From: Azorinus chamasolen
Lineage: Eukaryota; Mollusca; Bivalvia; Cardiida; Solecurtidae
Assembly: GCA_963576725.1 (NCBI GenBank)
Contig: OY755243.1
Location: forward strand, 40,471,243-40,535,242
Direction: 5' to 3'
DNA length: 64,000 nt
In this document: positions 19,724 to 32,900 of the stretch, one piece after another
Numbering within the stretch: the first letter of the stretch is position 1
How the letters are laid out: each line of letters begins with the position of its first letter
Program-made: the position numbers and the translations under genes
Notes under the pieces: model-generated
Database searches by the model: none
What the model was told of the DNA's origin: nothing
The model's input: only the letters and a program-made list of their open reading frames with translations

Positions 19724-20700
19724 GTATAACTATATACCCCGGCCAGCACTATGTCCATTTTGACGAAACATCTTACGTCAAAGCTATAATATATTGACAA
19801 ATTAACTGGATGACTCTGGCCTAGGTCTACAATAATTGGATTCACATTTGTGTATTCTAAATGTTGATATTTTTGGTTTTAACCGATATACCGGCAAACA
19901 GCAACCATCACAAAATTGCTCATTCACGAGACTAGGATTCAATGAGCTGTTTGTTTATAGTCAAATAAAACTATCTATTTTCTATTCCAAAAGATATTTG
20001 AAACTACGATTAATATCTTGTTAAAAGTTTACATGGTACTAGTTAACCAACAGGCACTGTAGCGCTGAACAAGTAGGCAGCTATATTATAAAAGACGACA
20101 GCGATATTATTTACAGGACAGAAAGTAAACATTGCCTTTTTTTTTACAAATCTGAAGATACAGAATAAATCAAACAATACTCCAACAAATAAGATGGTTC
20201 ACCAAATTGATGCACCATAATTCTGAATCATAATAAAATAAATAGATACCGAATAAAGTGTAATTCAAACTGCAAATAACAGACACATGTCCAAGTAGTT
20301 ATTCGTGTTCTGAATAATTCAACCTCTCAGAGTAACCTCCCTTGGCAATTTGTCGATGTTGCGAAACACCGGAGACGTTGGAATTAAGGTTTTAACAGCT
20401 ATTTCACATTCTGTAAGTACATTATGATTTTTTAATAATCAATGTTTCATTCTGGTGTCAATTTCGACTCGATTTTAAGGTTAGACTGAATAAGTAAAAA
20501 AATATTGAAACATAATCAGTTTTCGCGGCACTTTGTACGTCACGTTTTAATCTTTAGAAGATTTTTCAGTGTACAAAATGTTTCCAGCGTTAGCGTTTAG
20601 AATGGCAATTATGCCAATTATCAACTGGGTAGCTATAATCCCCACCCACTTCCTCTGTTATGTCCTTCACTCAAGGAGACAATACAATAAGTGGAATTAC
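19724..20700. other. No recognised feature
   Basis: Nothing coding or repetitive was recognised apart from short open frames. The sequence is AT-rich. Confidence 0.4.
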
Positions 20701-20785
20701 GGTCGTTTCGTCAAAATGCCAGTTCGTCAAAAAGGCGATATATAGTTTTGACGAAAGACGTTTCGTCAAAAAGGATATATTACCT
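20701..20785. mobile_element. Family H partial copy
   Basis: GGTCGTTTCGTCAAAATGCC, AGTTCGTCAAAAAGGCG and TTTCGTCAAAAAGG; one end only. Confidence 0.6.
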
Positions 20786-21404
20786 GATATATATGAATAG
20801 TATTTCAATGAATCTGTTAAATGAATATGTTATTTTGGTGAATTAAGAAACCAGAAAAATTAACTGATCCCCGAATTATATAGGGCTGTGAGTAATTCTC
20901 GAACAACAAACAGATTTTTTGCGTATGCGGAACTATCGAGTTTGGAAATGACAGGACAGCACTTAAAATTTGTAATATACAAATTATGAAGATGAATCTT
21001 GATACCGATTTGTTGATTAAATTGTTTAAAAGTTTTATCAAGTAATATATGTAAAGCAAAAAACAAATATTAATTACTCTATAAGTGTGCAAAAATTGCA
21101 CGTGTTAGTCTAATTGTTTTTCACACCTACAAACCAATTAGCGACACGGGTTCGGCGGCACAAACTTTTATCAATACTTTATTGTGTAATTAATGTTAAT
21201 CCCCCTTCCTTATCAATCAGCACCGCTAGTGAAACTGGTGCGTGATCACTTTAATGTGCCCTTTTCGGATTATGCAGAAAACTGACAAATGCCATCTTCT
21301 GCATGTATAATCAAACTTCAAAAATGTATTGGCCTTCAGTTTCCTATGTAATTGTCCTCGGCAAAATTCGTCAAAAATGTCATAAGATAGCACGGAATGT
21401 CAAA

Positions 21405-21740
21405 CAGTTCATGCAGATCTTATCTGGATCCAAACTATTTGCATCTGGATCTAAACTATTTGAAACAGTAATCACGATTTCGCCCGTAGCGTGCATAAAG
21501 TATACGGTACTGTCACATTCTTCATAAATTAATTAATTCTGAGTTAATTAATCACTAAAAGCATTCAATTCTGATCCAGATCTCATATAGACCCAAACTA
21601 TTTGAAACAGTAATCACGAATTGACCCGTAGCGTGCATAAAGTATACGGTACTGTCGCATTCTTCACTATTTCTGAGTTAATTAATCACCACAAAGCATA
21701 CAGTTCTGACCGATCCAGATCTCATCTAGATCCAAACTAA
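21405..21740. repeat. D-type array, inverted relative to 17401-18092, about two units
   Basis: Two units of about 155 bp, each containing CAAACTATTTGAAACAGTAA, TCACGA, CCGTAGCGTGCATAAAGTAT and GAGTTAATTAATCAC, plus a GATCCAGATCTCAT motif. The reverse complement matches the left array around 17401-17470 (CACGCTACTGGCGAATTCGT, GATTACTG). Confidence 0.75.
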
Positions 21741-21762
21741 GGTTAATAGATCTAATCATATA

Positions 21763-21899
21763 GGTCATTTCGCCAAACTGCCAGTTCGTCAAAAAGGGGA
21801 TATATAAATCAATTTGCTATATAGTCCTTTTTGACGAAACGACAACCCCTTTTGTACTGTATAACCTTTTTGACGAACTGGCAGTTTGACGAAACGACC
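21763..21899. mobile_element. Family H foldback element (right copy, complete)
   Basis: A 137-bp element with inverted ends GGTCATTTCGCCAAACTGCC and GGCAGTTTGACGAAACGACC, and an internal TTTTTGACGAAACGACAACC. No superfamily assigned. Confidence 0.75.
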
Positions 21900-22495
21900 G
21901 TCACCCCAATAAGTGTCTACCTCCTCAGGCACTGAGCATTAACCCCTAGCTTGCCTGGTACTTCTGATTTTTAGCTTGTGAGTTTTTCGAAGAAAAAAAT
22001 TCAAGCTTTTGTCCTCACTCCGGCAACCGCATTGTTGTACTTGTCATTGTCGTTATCCGGAAACTTTAACATTGGCTATTACTTCTGTACTAAATTCACT
22101 GTTTGATCTTGATCTTGAAGGTGTCACATCACTGACGACATTCTGACACCGCGCATTGGGCATGCTGGAAACTTAAAAACTGCACCCACTAATTAAGTCA
22201 GTGAACTTCTCGGCATTATCCTTCGCTTTGACTATGCTCGATATTAGGGTTGGATCTGGTCTCATTAATGACCCGTAAGACAGCATGCTAATTTTGTGAC
22301 AGGTGCCGCCTGCCGGGATATCGTTAAAACCGAAAGTAGCTCGATATCACCATTTAGAGTACACAGATGTGAACTAGGTTGGATCCAGACTGTTCCAATC
22401 CTTTAATTAATAGTACATGTATTAGGAATAAAGCTAAACTTACGTGTGTCTGTTCTTGAGTACAGCTGTCTGAAATGCATACTGTGCATATTTTT

Positions 22496-23480
22496 TGTCC
22501 GACGAAGAGAGACTGTGGAAGATCGTGGCCAAGTTTGGATGCCCGACCAAGTCCAGCAGTTCCATGATGACATGAACGCCAGAGTGCAGGATGACGGTTT
22601 ACGGGTTAATACTCCCAGCCATTCACTGTCACCAATGAATGAAGCAGGGCAGTGTGCTGGCCCTTACCCTTTCCGAGACAGAGACATCGGAGTCAGTTTC
22701 TTCTACCTTACCGGTGGTAGCATCTTCAATCTTCTGAGACTGCAGGCCAAGACCAAAGTGCATGAAGGCATTGCCTCTGACTTTTTGTTTGCTGACGACT
22801 GTGCGTCTTAACGCTTGTACCCAGTCTGACATGCAGGGAAGCATGAACCTGTTCTCAAAAGCCTACAATGACTTGGGCCTCACAATCTCCATCAAGAAGA
22901 CTGAGGTCCTGCACCAACCAGCACCTTCAGCACCCTACGAAGAGCCTAACATCACTGTCAATGACCAAAGACTAGCAGTCACAGACAAGTTCGTCTACCA
23001 TGGCAGCACTCTGTCCCATTTTGTCAACATCAACGAGGAGCCTCAGACAGTAGCATACGGAATTGCCAGAGTAAGCGCTGCCCTTGGCAGGCTGAATGAG
23101 AAAGTCTTGGAGTGACGCGGACTGAGCATTGAAACCAAGCTCAAAGTCAACAGAGCATTTGTTCTACCTTTACTGCGCTGTGCATTTCCATCTACCACCT
23201 GGGAAGCAAGTGCAGAAGACCACTTCACCTCGCGCTCCCTTGTCAAGTCTGGCGTGTCCGTCTCCAAACAGAGACATATCAGTGACCAAGAAGAGAGACA
23301 ACAGAAAAGGAAAGAATGTGCAAACACTACCCCCAAGTCTGGTCCAGCCCATAGCATCCCTAACTCATACTGCGACAGGCAACTTTGAGCGAGAATCGGC
23401 CTCTTCAGCCATCTCTGCACTCATCCCCAACCCCCATGATCAGAAGTCATAGTCATCTTCACAAGCGAGGGACGATTTTG
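22496..23480 (+). pseudogene. Decayed non-LTR retrotransposon (LINE) reverse-transcriptase remnant
   Basis: Translation in shifting frames gives reverse-transcriptase motifs: TGGSIFNLLRLQAKTKV, FLFADDCA (the catalytic xxDD box), GLTISIKKTEVLHQPAP, YEEPNITVNDQRLAV, FVYHGSTLSH, AALGRLNEKV, SIETKLKVNRAFVLPLL. A gap with the connecting domain missing follows, then a C-terminal ARIGLFSHLCTH finger-like piece. Stops and frameshifts interrupt it several times, so it is inactive. The next recognised coding feature is the DNAJC21 start exon about 450 bp to the right. Confidence 0.85.
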
Positions 23481-23942
23481 AAAAAGTGATTGAATTTTTT
23501 TTATCAATGAATGAGAAATGTTCCACATTATGGACATCCCCTTGTAAAAGAAAATTTTGATTCAGTTCATTTTTAGCATATCTGCTTTTAGAATAATGAA
23601 AAAAAGGGTTGTGGTATTGTCATAGCCATTTGTAAGTGTTGTTGTGCATAACCCTGGTCATTTTCTCACAGATTCAGCATCAGTAGAACTACCGGTAACT
23701 ATCCCTATTGAAGTCATATTTGTTCACCATCACAATGGCTGAAATCTGGTAAGGGACCATTACTCTTATCATGCACATTTAAAGAGTTATGACCCTTTAT
23801 ATTATTGATTTTCACAGTAACAGGTAAGTGTTGACATCAGCATGCAGTTCTCCGGTATCCACTTTCTTCTTGCTAGCATTTGACTAAACATGGATGACTT
23901 TAAAAGCTTTTAATATTTACTTCCAGATTGATTATGCCCCTG

Positions 23943-26900
23943 ATGAAATGCCACTATGAGGTTCTTGGGGTGTCAAGAGATGCTGATGCAGATGACCTGA
24001 AAAAGTCCTACAGGAAATTAGCATTAAAATGGCATCCAGGTACAGTTTAACCAAAGTTTAACCATTACAGTGCTAGTTGCACACAGCTTGGATCTAGAGA
24101 CTTGGCATCTGATCAAGATCCCAAATGTTTGACACTCTGTCAATAGTTAAGAAAAAGAGACAGAAATAAATCTGAGCAGATGACAATTTATGTAGAAAAA
24201 AGAAAGCAGGCCTTTTTCTGGCGTCTGCATGAGTCGGTTAAAAGGACCCATTCTCAATGCGATATAGCCTAGGTAACATGTAAAGGACTGTTTAGTTGTT
24301 GCTCCATTAATTGTTTTGATCATTTCATCACTTGAAAATTTCTAAATATGGAATACTCAAGCCTGTGATGTTGTACATTATACCTGGTTTCAAACTTTCG
24401 CATAAAGTTTGCATTTGTATAAGAATGTATGAGCAATTGCTAAAGATAAACCTTAACCCATTACCTCATAGGCTATTTTTAGATACAACATCTTTGAATA
24501 AATCTACCAAAAACAAGCATTGACTAGAGAAAAGGAAAGTTTTGGAATTTTGTAGCTTTGAAACCATTGTGATAAATAGAGCATTTGCTCCTATAGGAGT
24601 AAATACTTTATTTATCACAATGGTTTCACAAAGTGACTTTTACAGAGTCGTCACTATGAGGGAAAGGGTTAAGTAATCTTATATGGTTTTGAAACATATA
24701 TGTAGAGTGAACCAAATACAGTTCATATTTTGTTATCATGTTCGTTTCTTGTAGACAAGAACCCTGACAATGCAGAAGAGTGCACCCAGCAATTCAGGCT
24801 TGTACAGCAAGCTTATGAGGTGCTCAGTGATCCACAGGAGAGGGCATGGTATGACAAACACAGGGAGGCCATACTCATGGGTGGTACGTATGATACTGAG
24901 TGGCATTATTGGGATCATATATCAAAACTGTTACTAAATGCCTTGTGGAGAAGGTAAATAGGATTTCACATTTATTCTTTAGCCTGTGGAGTAAATTTTT
25001 GTCAGTAGAAAGTGTCTTCTCCCTCAGTTTTCAAAGCTGATGTACATGTATCTTGCTTTTCATAGCACAATCAGTTTCAAGTTTGAAGGCTAAAGCAGTT
25101 CCGACAAGATATGTAGTGCAATGTGGCGATTAGACTTGCATGTGTAAGGAGCTTAATATATGTTTAACTTCTTTGTCTTTCCATCAGTTTGTCACACCTA
25201 TGCCAGAAAGTGACACACATTTTCCTTCAGATACTCTTTTTACAAATGTAAAAAAAAGTTATGAATTTATTGTGTTTGAAAGAGAATTATTTTCCAGTGA
25301 TTTTTTTTATCAGTACATTTCAAGAAAGGTTCAGTATTTCCTGTTGTTACAAAGCTACCGGTTCTTCTTCTGTTACTTGGAAATACTAGTTAGTGAGTCT
25401 GTTCCTTTCAAAGTAAATTTATGAAATTCAATTTCTCTTCACATATAATAAAGTATTTTATGGATAAACTGCATATCACTAGAACATGGTTTGTACCCTA
25501 ATTAGGGCCCTGCATTGAAAATGTAGGAGCTCTATAGGAATCACATTTTCTGTCTGTATTCAGACACCCAATTTCCTCTCTTCTCTGGTTTGTAAAGCTA
25601 ATTAGTCAAGTTGGTTTAATATTGTTAACTTTAAATCAGACTGACATAGTGAAAGTCACCAGCAAATAGTATAGATCCTGATCTACAATATTACTGTATG
25701 TTTGCGTTAGCATATGTATTTTGTGTATAGGCCGGAGGCCTGATTATGCAATAAACAATTGAATTGAATTGAATTGATCCCCCCAGGAGTGGTTTGATCT
25801 GGATCTGCACTATTTGACTTAAATAGTTTATTTGTCCGAATACTTAGAGTTAATAGGGTATCAGATGTATAAAAGTAAAACCATGTCTATTACAGCCAAA
25901 TTCTTCATCATTTGAGTGATTGAAGGATGAGAACAGTTCTACGGCACATATTTACATTTCTTGTTTAGGTATGGGCCATGGTGATGGCTTTGAGGACAAT
26001 TCCCTGAATGTATTCCAGTATTTTAACTCATCCTGTTATAAGGGATTTGGAGATGACTCGGAGGTATATATGAGCTTCACATGTTTCTGTAAAAACTAAA
26101 TTTTGAATTTAAATTTAGTGCCATTGTTTTAAAAACTCTTTAGAACTGTTGCCCATGAATCGTGAATTTGAATCATTAACAGCCAACATTTCCCCTTTCC
26201 AAATATGTTTGAAGGTTTTGTTGAAGTCTGTATAAATTTATAACATGCTTTCCTGTTTAGATTATTTAATACTTCAATCATACCAGACAACAATGCCTAT
26301 GTGAAATGATTAGGAAGGTTTTTTTTCATAAACTTAACACTAAAGGGTCTTGTTTAATTATTAACCTGTTACTTCATAGCTGAGCTTTTTAGCACATTTG
26401 AAAACAGAATAGACCATGATCAGATGGCTTCTGTAGGATGATAATATGGATCTGATTTGTCTATGGAAAAATATAGACTTAATTCTACAGTTTCTGCTAT
26501 GGCCAAAATTTCCTGTGTACATATGCCATTAAAATTCATCTAATTAATATTCATGATGTCACTATTTCTTACATGAATATTCACAGAGTAATGTTAATTT
26601 GTCTCCTGTGAGTTTACTTCTATCTAGATTTGAAATACTGGTATTAATGTTGCAAGCAATGTTAAAAGAAACTGTTCATGTATTCACCTCTAAGATCTAC
26701 AGCTTTGAACATCTTTCTAAACACAGTAGACAGATCAGATGGTTCCTGTAGGAGCCATCTGATCAGGGTCTGCTCTGTTGCTTAATGCTTATGGAATGAT
26801 AAAATCTCATTTTAGTTTCTGCCTTGTTCAGAAATGTCCTTGTTCAGTATAGAAAATAATCTAATTAATATTCATGATGTAATTATTTCTGAATATTCAT

Positions 26901-29900
26901 CATGTCAAATGTACATGTATACATTTTCAGGGTTTCTATGCAGTGTATGATGAGGTTTTCAAGACTTTAGCAGAGGAAGATAGACCATTCGTAGAGGAAG
27001 ACGACTTTGTTGTGTATGACTTTGGCAACTCTGTTTCTGTGTTTGAGGAGGTAATAAGTTGTGAAGATGTACTTGTTAACCCTGTCCTCCATAAATACAC
27101 CTTTCTATGCCTCTGTAATAACCACTTTTACAAAATTCTAAAATCTTATTTTCTCTAGTAAATGCTCCTTTTGGATAGCTTCATTAAAAGAGGTTGGGTC
27201 TAAAAATAGCCTATGGAGGAAAGTTTGTAGTTAGTTTACTCCATTGATTGCTGAATATTCAAAGTGAAATTACCCACTAGTTTTTAACCCTTTATCCGAT
27301 AGACACATTTTGGCACCTATGCAAACAGAACTGACCCAGATCAGATGGACCCAGTAAGGGCTTTCTGATCAGGGTCTGATGTGTTTGCTTAAGAAAATGA
27401 TATAGAATTGATTCTAATTTCTGCCATGGCAAAAAGTTCCTATGTTCATAATGCCATCAAAAAATGTTGGCTTTCTATTAATATTCAGGTTGGCATTATT
27501 TCTTATCTGAATATTCATGAGGGATGAGGGACAGTTAACTATAGAGTTCCTTCAGTATGATGGCTTAAATTCACTGGTGGATGTTGAATGATGAACAGTA
27601 CTGACCACGATCAGATCATTAATTTACTTCTGCTTGTGCAAACAATTATTTGGGGGAGAAACGCAATTTGCGTAAAGAAATTTTGTCTGAAACTTAAACA
27701 TTTAGAGACATGAAACATTTGAACTATTAGAGATAGATGCTTCATAATTGGCATGTACAATGTATAAAATGCTGTTTTTTAGAAACTCTAATCTTAGCCT
27801 TAATGTCAAGGTATTATGAGACCAACAGTTACTCATCTCGTGAAGTATTGCATTCTTTGCCTCACTATAAACAAGGGCTTTAGAGCTTTGAGCTATTCCT
27901 GTTTGAAAATGAAGATTTTTCATTGACAGGCAAGGTTTGGCATTCACTTCGATAATTGTGCTGAGAAAGGCTGGAAAATATTGTATCTGAAGTTGAATTG
28001 CTTTTAACCCTCTACCCCATAGAAACTCCTGCACCTTGTTCATATGCCATTTTAAATAAATCATCTTATTAAAAAAAAAATCATCTAATTAATATTGAAT
28101 GTGTCATAACTTCTTTTACAAATATTCATGGAGAAAATGGTTAACAGTCTGAATTTGATCAAATTCTGTATTAATTACTCTTGAATACTGAAAATAAAAG
28201 AATGAGAGTGCTTAGCCTTTTCTTTCATACAAACATCTCTTAACCTTTTCCCTGTTCTGTGTTTATTACAAATTTCAATACCTACTCAATAGTCACTGAC
28301 AAAATAGTTATAATGAAAAATAGAAGGTGGAACATTGTAGCAATTTTAGAAACTAAAGAAACAAATCTATCAAATTCCATTAGCAAATAGAGCAGACCCT
28401 GATCAGACGGCTCCTATAGGAGCCGTTTGATCTGGTCTACTCTGTTTGCAGATGCGTGAAAACACATTTATATGAGGGAAAGGGTTAATGCATCTGCAAA
28501 CAGAGTAGACCCAGACCATACAGCATCTATAGGAGCCATCTGATCAGGGTTTGGTGTGTTTGCTAATGGAATTTGTTAGACCTGTTTCTTTAGTTTCTAA
28601 AATGGCTATTTTGTTAATGAATATTCAGTAGGTAATGAGATTTGGAATAAATATAGAACAAATAGAGGGTTAATAACGTTTCAGAACTTCCCAATTACTT
28701 GAATGTTAAAGGAATACAGACATTGCCATAGACATTGCATTGCACTTTTTTGTTCTAGTCTGTGAAACCATTTTATGACCATTGGGAGTCGTACTGTACA
28801 TCTAAGTCTTATGTATGGGTGGAAAAGTATGACACTAGGGAAGCCCCTGACAGACGTGTGCGTCGACTGATGGAAGCGGAAAACAAAAAACTACGAGATG
28901 CTGCCAGGAAAGAAAGAAATGAAGAAGTCCGGGTAAGGAAACTGATCCATTGGTCAGAATGAAACTGTCTCTATACAGAGCAATGGATAAAAAAGTGTGC
29001 ATTCAAATATTTAAATTGTCATTTCTCCACCAAAACCTGTGTTATGACCACTCTTTAGAATTGTCACATTGAGGCAATTCTAAAGAGTGGTCACAACCTA
29101 GGATTTGATGGAGAAAAAAGGAGCTATTCTTTGATATGATTTAATTATATATTTTGCAGAGTACTGTCATTGTTCAATCTCTGTTCGTGTAGTATTTGGG
29201 CTGATAAAGTTATCACCTTTGAGGCTTTGATTACAAAAAGATATTCTGCTGCCAGATTTTAGTTAGTCCCAAACCAGTCAAGGAACAGTTTATTTGTCCT
29301 TTTCATTCAAGATGCAGTTTAGGGGAGTAGATATAACATACTTTGTATTTAAATCTTGCACTTAAAGCCTTGCAGTTATTAATGAATTCCATTATAGTAC
29401 AATTACAACCTCTTTAGAACAAGCACTTTGTGAACAAACATGGCTATCTTTATAAAGTAGTCGCTACTTTAGGCTAGAAGAAAGCAATGTTGACAGTTAT
29501 CGAAGGAGCTGTCGTCACTGCTTTTCTCTGTATTAGGCTCCCATCTGTTTTTAAAATGCATGATTAGTCTTCTATTAGAAATTTTACTTTATGTAAATTA
29601 TTTATTTGTTATTTGACAGGCGCTTGTAAAGTATGTGAAGAAAAGAGACAAGAGAGTTCAAGAATACAAGGTAAGATGTCTGTAAGTGTATATGAGTTGC
29701 CTTAACCCTTTACTCTATAAATATACCTTCCTACGCCTTTGCAAACAAAGTAGACCTAGATGAGGATGGCTCCTGTAGGAACTATCAGATCAGGGTCTGC
29801 TGTGTTTGCTTATGATATAATATAGATATGATTCTAAAGTTACTGCCATGACTAAAAGTTCCGGGTCCATGTGCTGTTATAGCCATTAATATAATTAATA

Positions 29901-32900
29901 TATCTGATGTCATTATTTCTTACATGAATATCCATGGAGTAAAGGGTTAAAACATAAATATTCATGCTGTCATTATTTCCTACATGCATATTCACCAGAT
30001 AAAGGGTTAAATCCTATCAAGCTGAACATACATTCAGAGTTTAATCAACAATGTAGACCCATACCAGTGGCCATTTTGACACATTATTTGATATCTATCA
30101 AAATCCTGTAACAAATTTAAGTCTTAAACTGAATGAACTCTATATTTAAACACTGATGGGCTATTCCACACTGTTAATTCAGGGTGGAAAGGATTAATGA
30201 GACATACATGTAATGTACTGACTCATTGGATGATTTTAACAGAACTATATACATACTTTTTTGTACTTGTCTACCAGAAAAGACTAGAGGAGAGAGCTGA
30301 GGAGATTGCCAAAAAGGCCAAAGAACAGAGACAGAGGCACTTGGAAGAAACAAGGAAGTAAGTGATAGCACATGTATATAGATAAGAGAAATACAGTAAA
30401 ACTGTTCTAAACTGGATATTAAATTAAGTGTAAAATAAATATGAATATTGGTCTTGGAGACAGGTGGCAACTTAATGCAGGGTGAAAGTTATGCAAAAAG
30501 CTCCTTTAGTACTGACATACACAGGATATTATATGAGTTGCCCTTAAATTAATAGTTATTAGACAAATTCTCTCGATTTAATAGTAAAGTAAAGTACCTA
30601 GTTATAGTCTACTTTCAGTCCGAATGCCCGCTCAGCCGACTGTACATTTACTCCCCTGGTCATTGAGTCAATGGCCTACAATACTGAGCACTGCTAACAT
30701 ATGGCGCAATCATGCAGCCGCAGTACCGGCGAGTGACCCTCACAGGTACCCATTTTCACCCCTGGGTGGAGAGGATGTGCGGGTGGGAGACACAGAAAAG
30801 CGTCTCTGAAATTTCCGGGAGGGACCGGGATTTGAACCCCGGACCTCCGGACTGATAGTCATAGTACTTAGATTTTAATGTTTTGTCTTTGCATATGTTT
30901 GTTAGGATTAAAATGCTGATTTGTTTATCATGCTATGATCCAGGCAGTCGCCATTGTGGTTTTAATGAATAACTTCTTATTAAGTTAAACGTAATTACTT
31001 TATAATTGGTTTAACCCTGTACCTGATAGAGATACTTTTTGCAAACAGAGTAGACCCAGATCAGATTATTCCTGTAGGAGCTGTCTGATCAGGGTCTGCT
31101 CTGTGTACTTATGCTTATCATGTGATAACTTAGACCTTACTCTACAGTTTCTGCAATGGCCGAAAAATTCTGTATTCATATCCCATTAGAAAGATTCATT
31201 TATTTTATATTCATTATGTCATTTTTTCTTTAATACATAAATAATCAATATTCATGAATTAAAGGGTAAAGTCAGTTGCTTTGATAATCATGTAGGGTTT
31301 GTTAACACAGTATGGTAGTGCTGATGTTTTGTTCTTGTGTTTCAGGAAGCTTGAGAACTACCAGGAGACGGAGTGGTCATCAGCGTCGGGATTGGAGAAC
31401 CACTACCAGGAACTAGAGGCCAAATACGCCCAGCAGTTTGGCGATCATGATTACATTGATGGTAAATGTACTCTTATTCTGTACTTATGGATATGTGTGG
31501 TGGCCTCTTATTTTTCCCATACATATAATCATGCAGTTATGTCTATTGTATACATTTATAAGCAGGAGTATAGGTTTTATTAAACAGTGTTCACACTATA
31601 ACTGAAAAATGTTGGTAGAATGATAAACCAGGTTTGCTGCATAATACACACACACACACACACACATGGGGCATGCAGCTAATATAATGCAGTAAATTCT
31701 TTTAACCAGGGGGCAATGAGGAGGCCGGCAGCGGTGAAGATGACCTTGAAGAATACTATGATGACTTATTCTGTGTGGCATGTAACAAAAGTTTCAAAAG
31801 TGACAAGGCGTAAGTAACCCCAGCATAGGATATGCAACATTCAATCTGTTTGGAGCAATCTGTTACAAGTAATACAGTAGATAATACAGTCTCCTAATTA
31901 GGCAGGATATGGGTTTTGGTAACCTTATCATACTAGAAGATATATTTATATAAAGAAGACAAAGTGAAGACTGCTCCCAGTTTTGTAGCCCTACATGTAT
32001 GCATTGCTGAAAACAGTTTGGATCCAGATGGAATGCCAAGTAACGTGGCATTTCATCAGGGTCTACATAGCTAGACACTCTGATCATTTTCTGTAAAGAA
32101 ATGCAAGTACGTTTTTGTACTCGAGCCTCGGGGACATTATTGCAATTAGTCCAGCATGTTACAGTTAACCCTTTCAACACTGGGTAATTTTCGTCTGCAA
32201 AAATTGTTTGCTTGAGTTCTCAAGTTCTGTTTTCCTTAAATTCTTTTCTAAAATACAGTGTGACTGTCAAACAGTTTTAATTTTTATGAGAAATAGCAAA
32301 ATTACAAGACCTCTCATCTGGATTAACCCTTTCCTCTGTAGGCTATTTTTAGATCCAACCTCTTTGAATGAATCAACCCAAAAGGAGCATTTACTAGAGA
32401 AAAGTAAAATTTTAGATTTTTGTAGCTTGAAACCATTGTGATAAATAGAGCATTTGCTCCTATAGGAGCAAATGCTCTATTTGTCACATTGGTTTCAAAC
32501 TGTGGTTATTACAGAGGCATAGAAAGGCGTATTTATGGAGGAAATGGTTAAAACAGTTCGCAAAGAACAACACAAATTGGTGCATAATATTGAAAAGTTA
32601 ACCCTTTACACCATGAATATTCATGTAAGAAATATTGACAGCATTAGTATTAATTACATTAAATTTTATAATTGCATATTTAACAAAGGTATTTTTGGTC
32701 AGGTCATAAACTGTAGAATCAGATGTACACTAGTCTATCAGCAAACAGAGCAGACTGATCAGACAAATCCTGCAGGAGCTATTTGCAAAGGCATTAAAAG
32801 GCATATTTATGGTGTAAAGGGTTAAACAAGCAAATAAATTTAAAGTGGAGGAGAGGTTTGATTGTACAGTGTATATTTGTAGGTTCAAGAACCATGAACG

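Noticed and set aside
22446..23452. A possible cellular gene in several overlapping frames
   Set aside because: The peptide pieces are reverse-transcriptase motifs broken by stops and frameshifts, so it is a LINE remnant.
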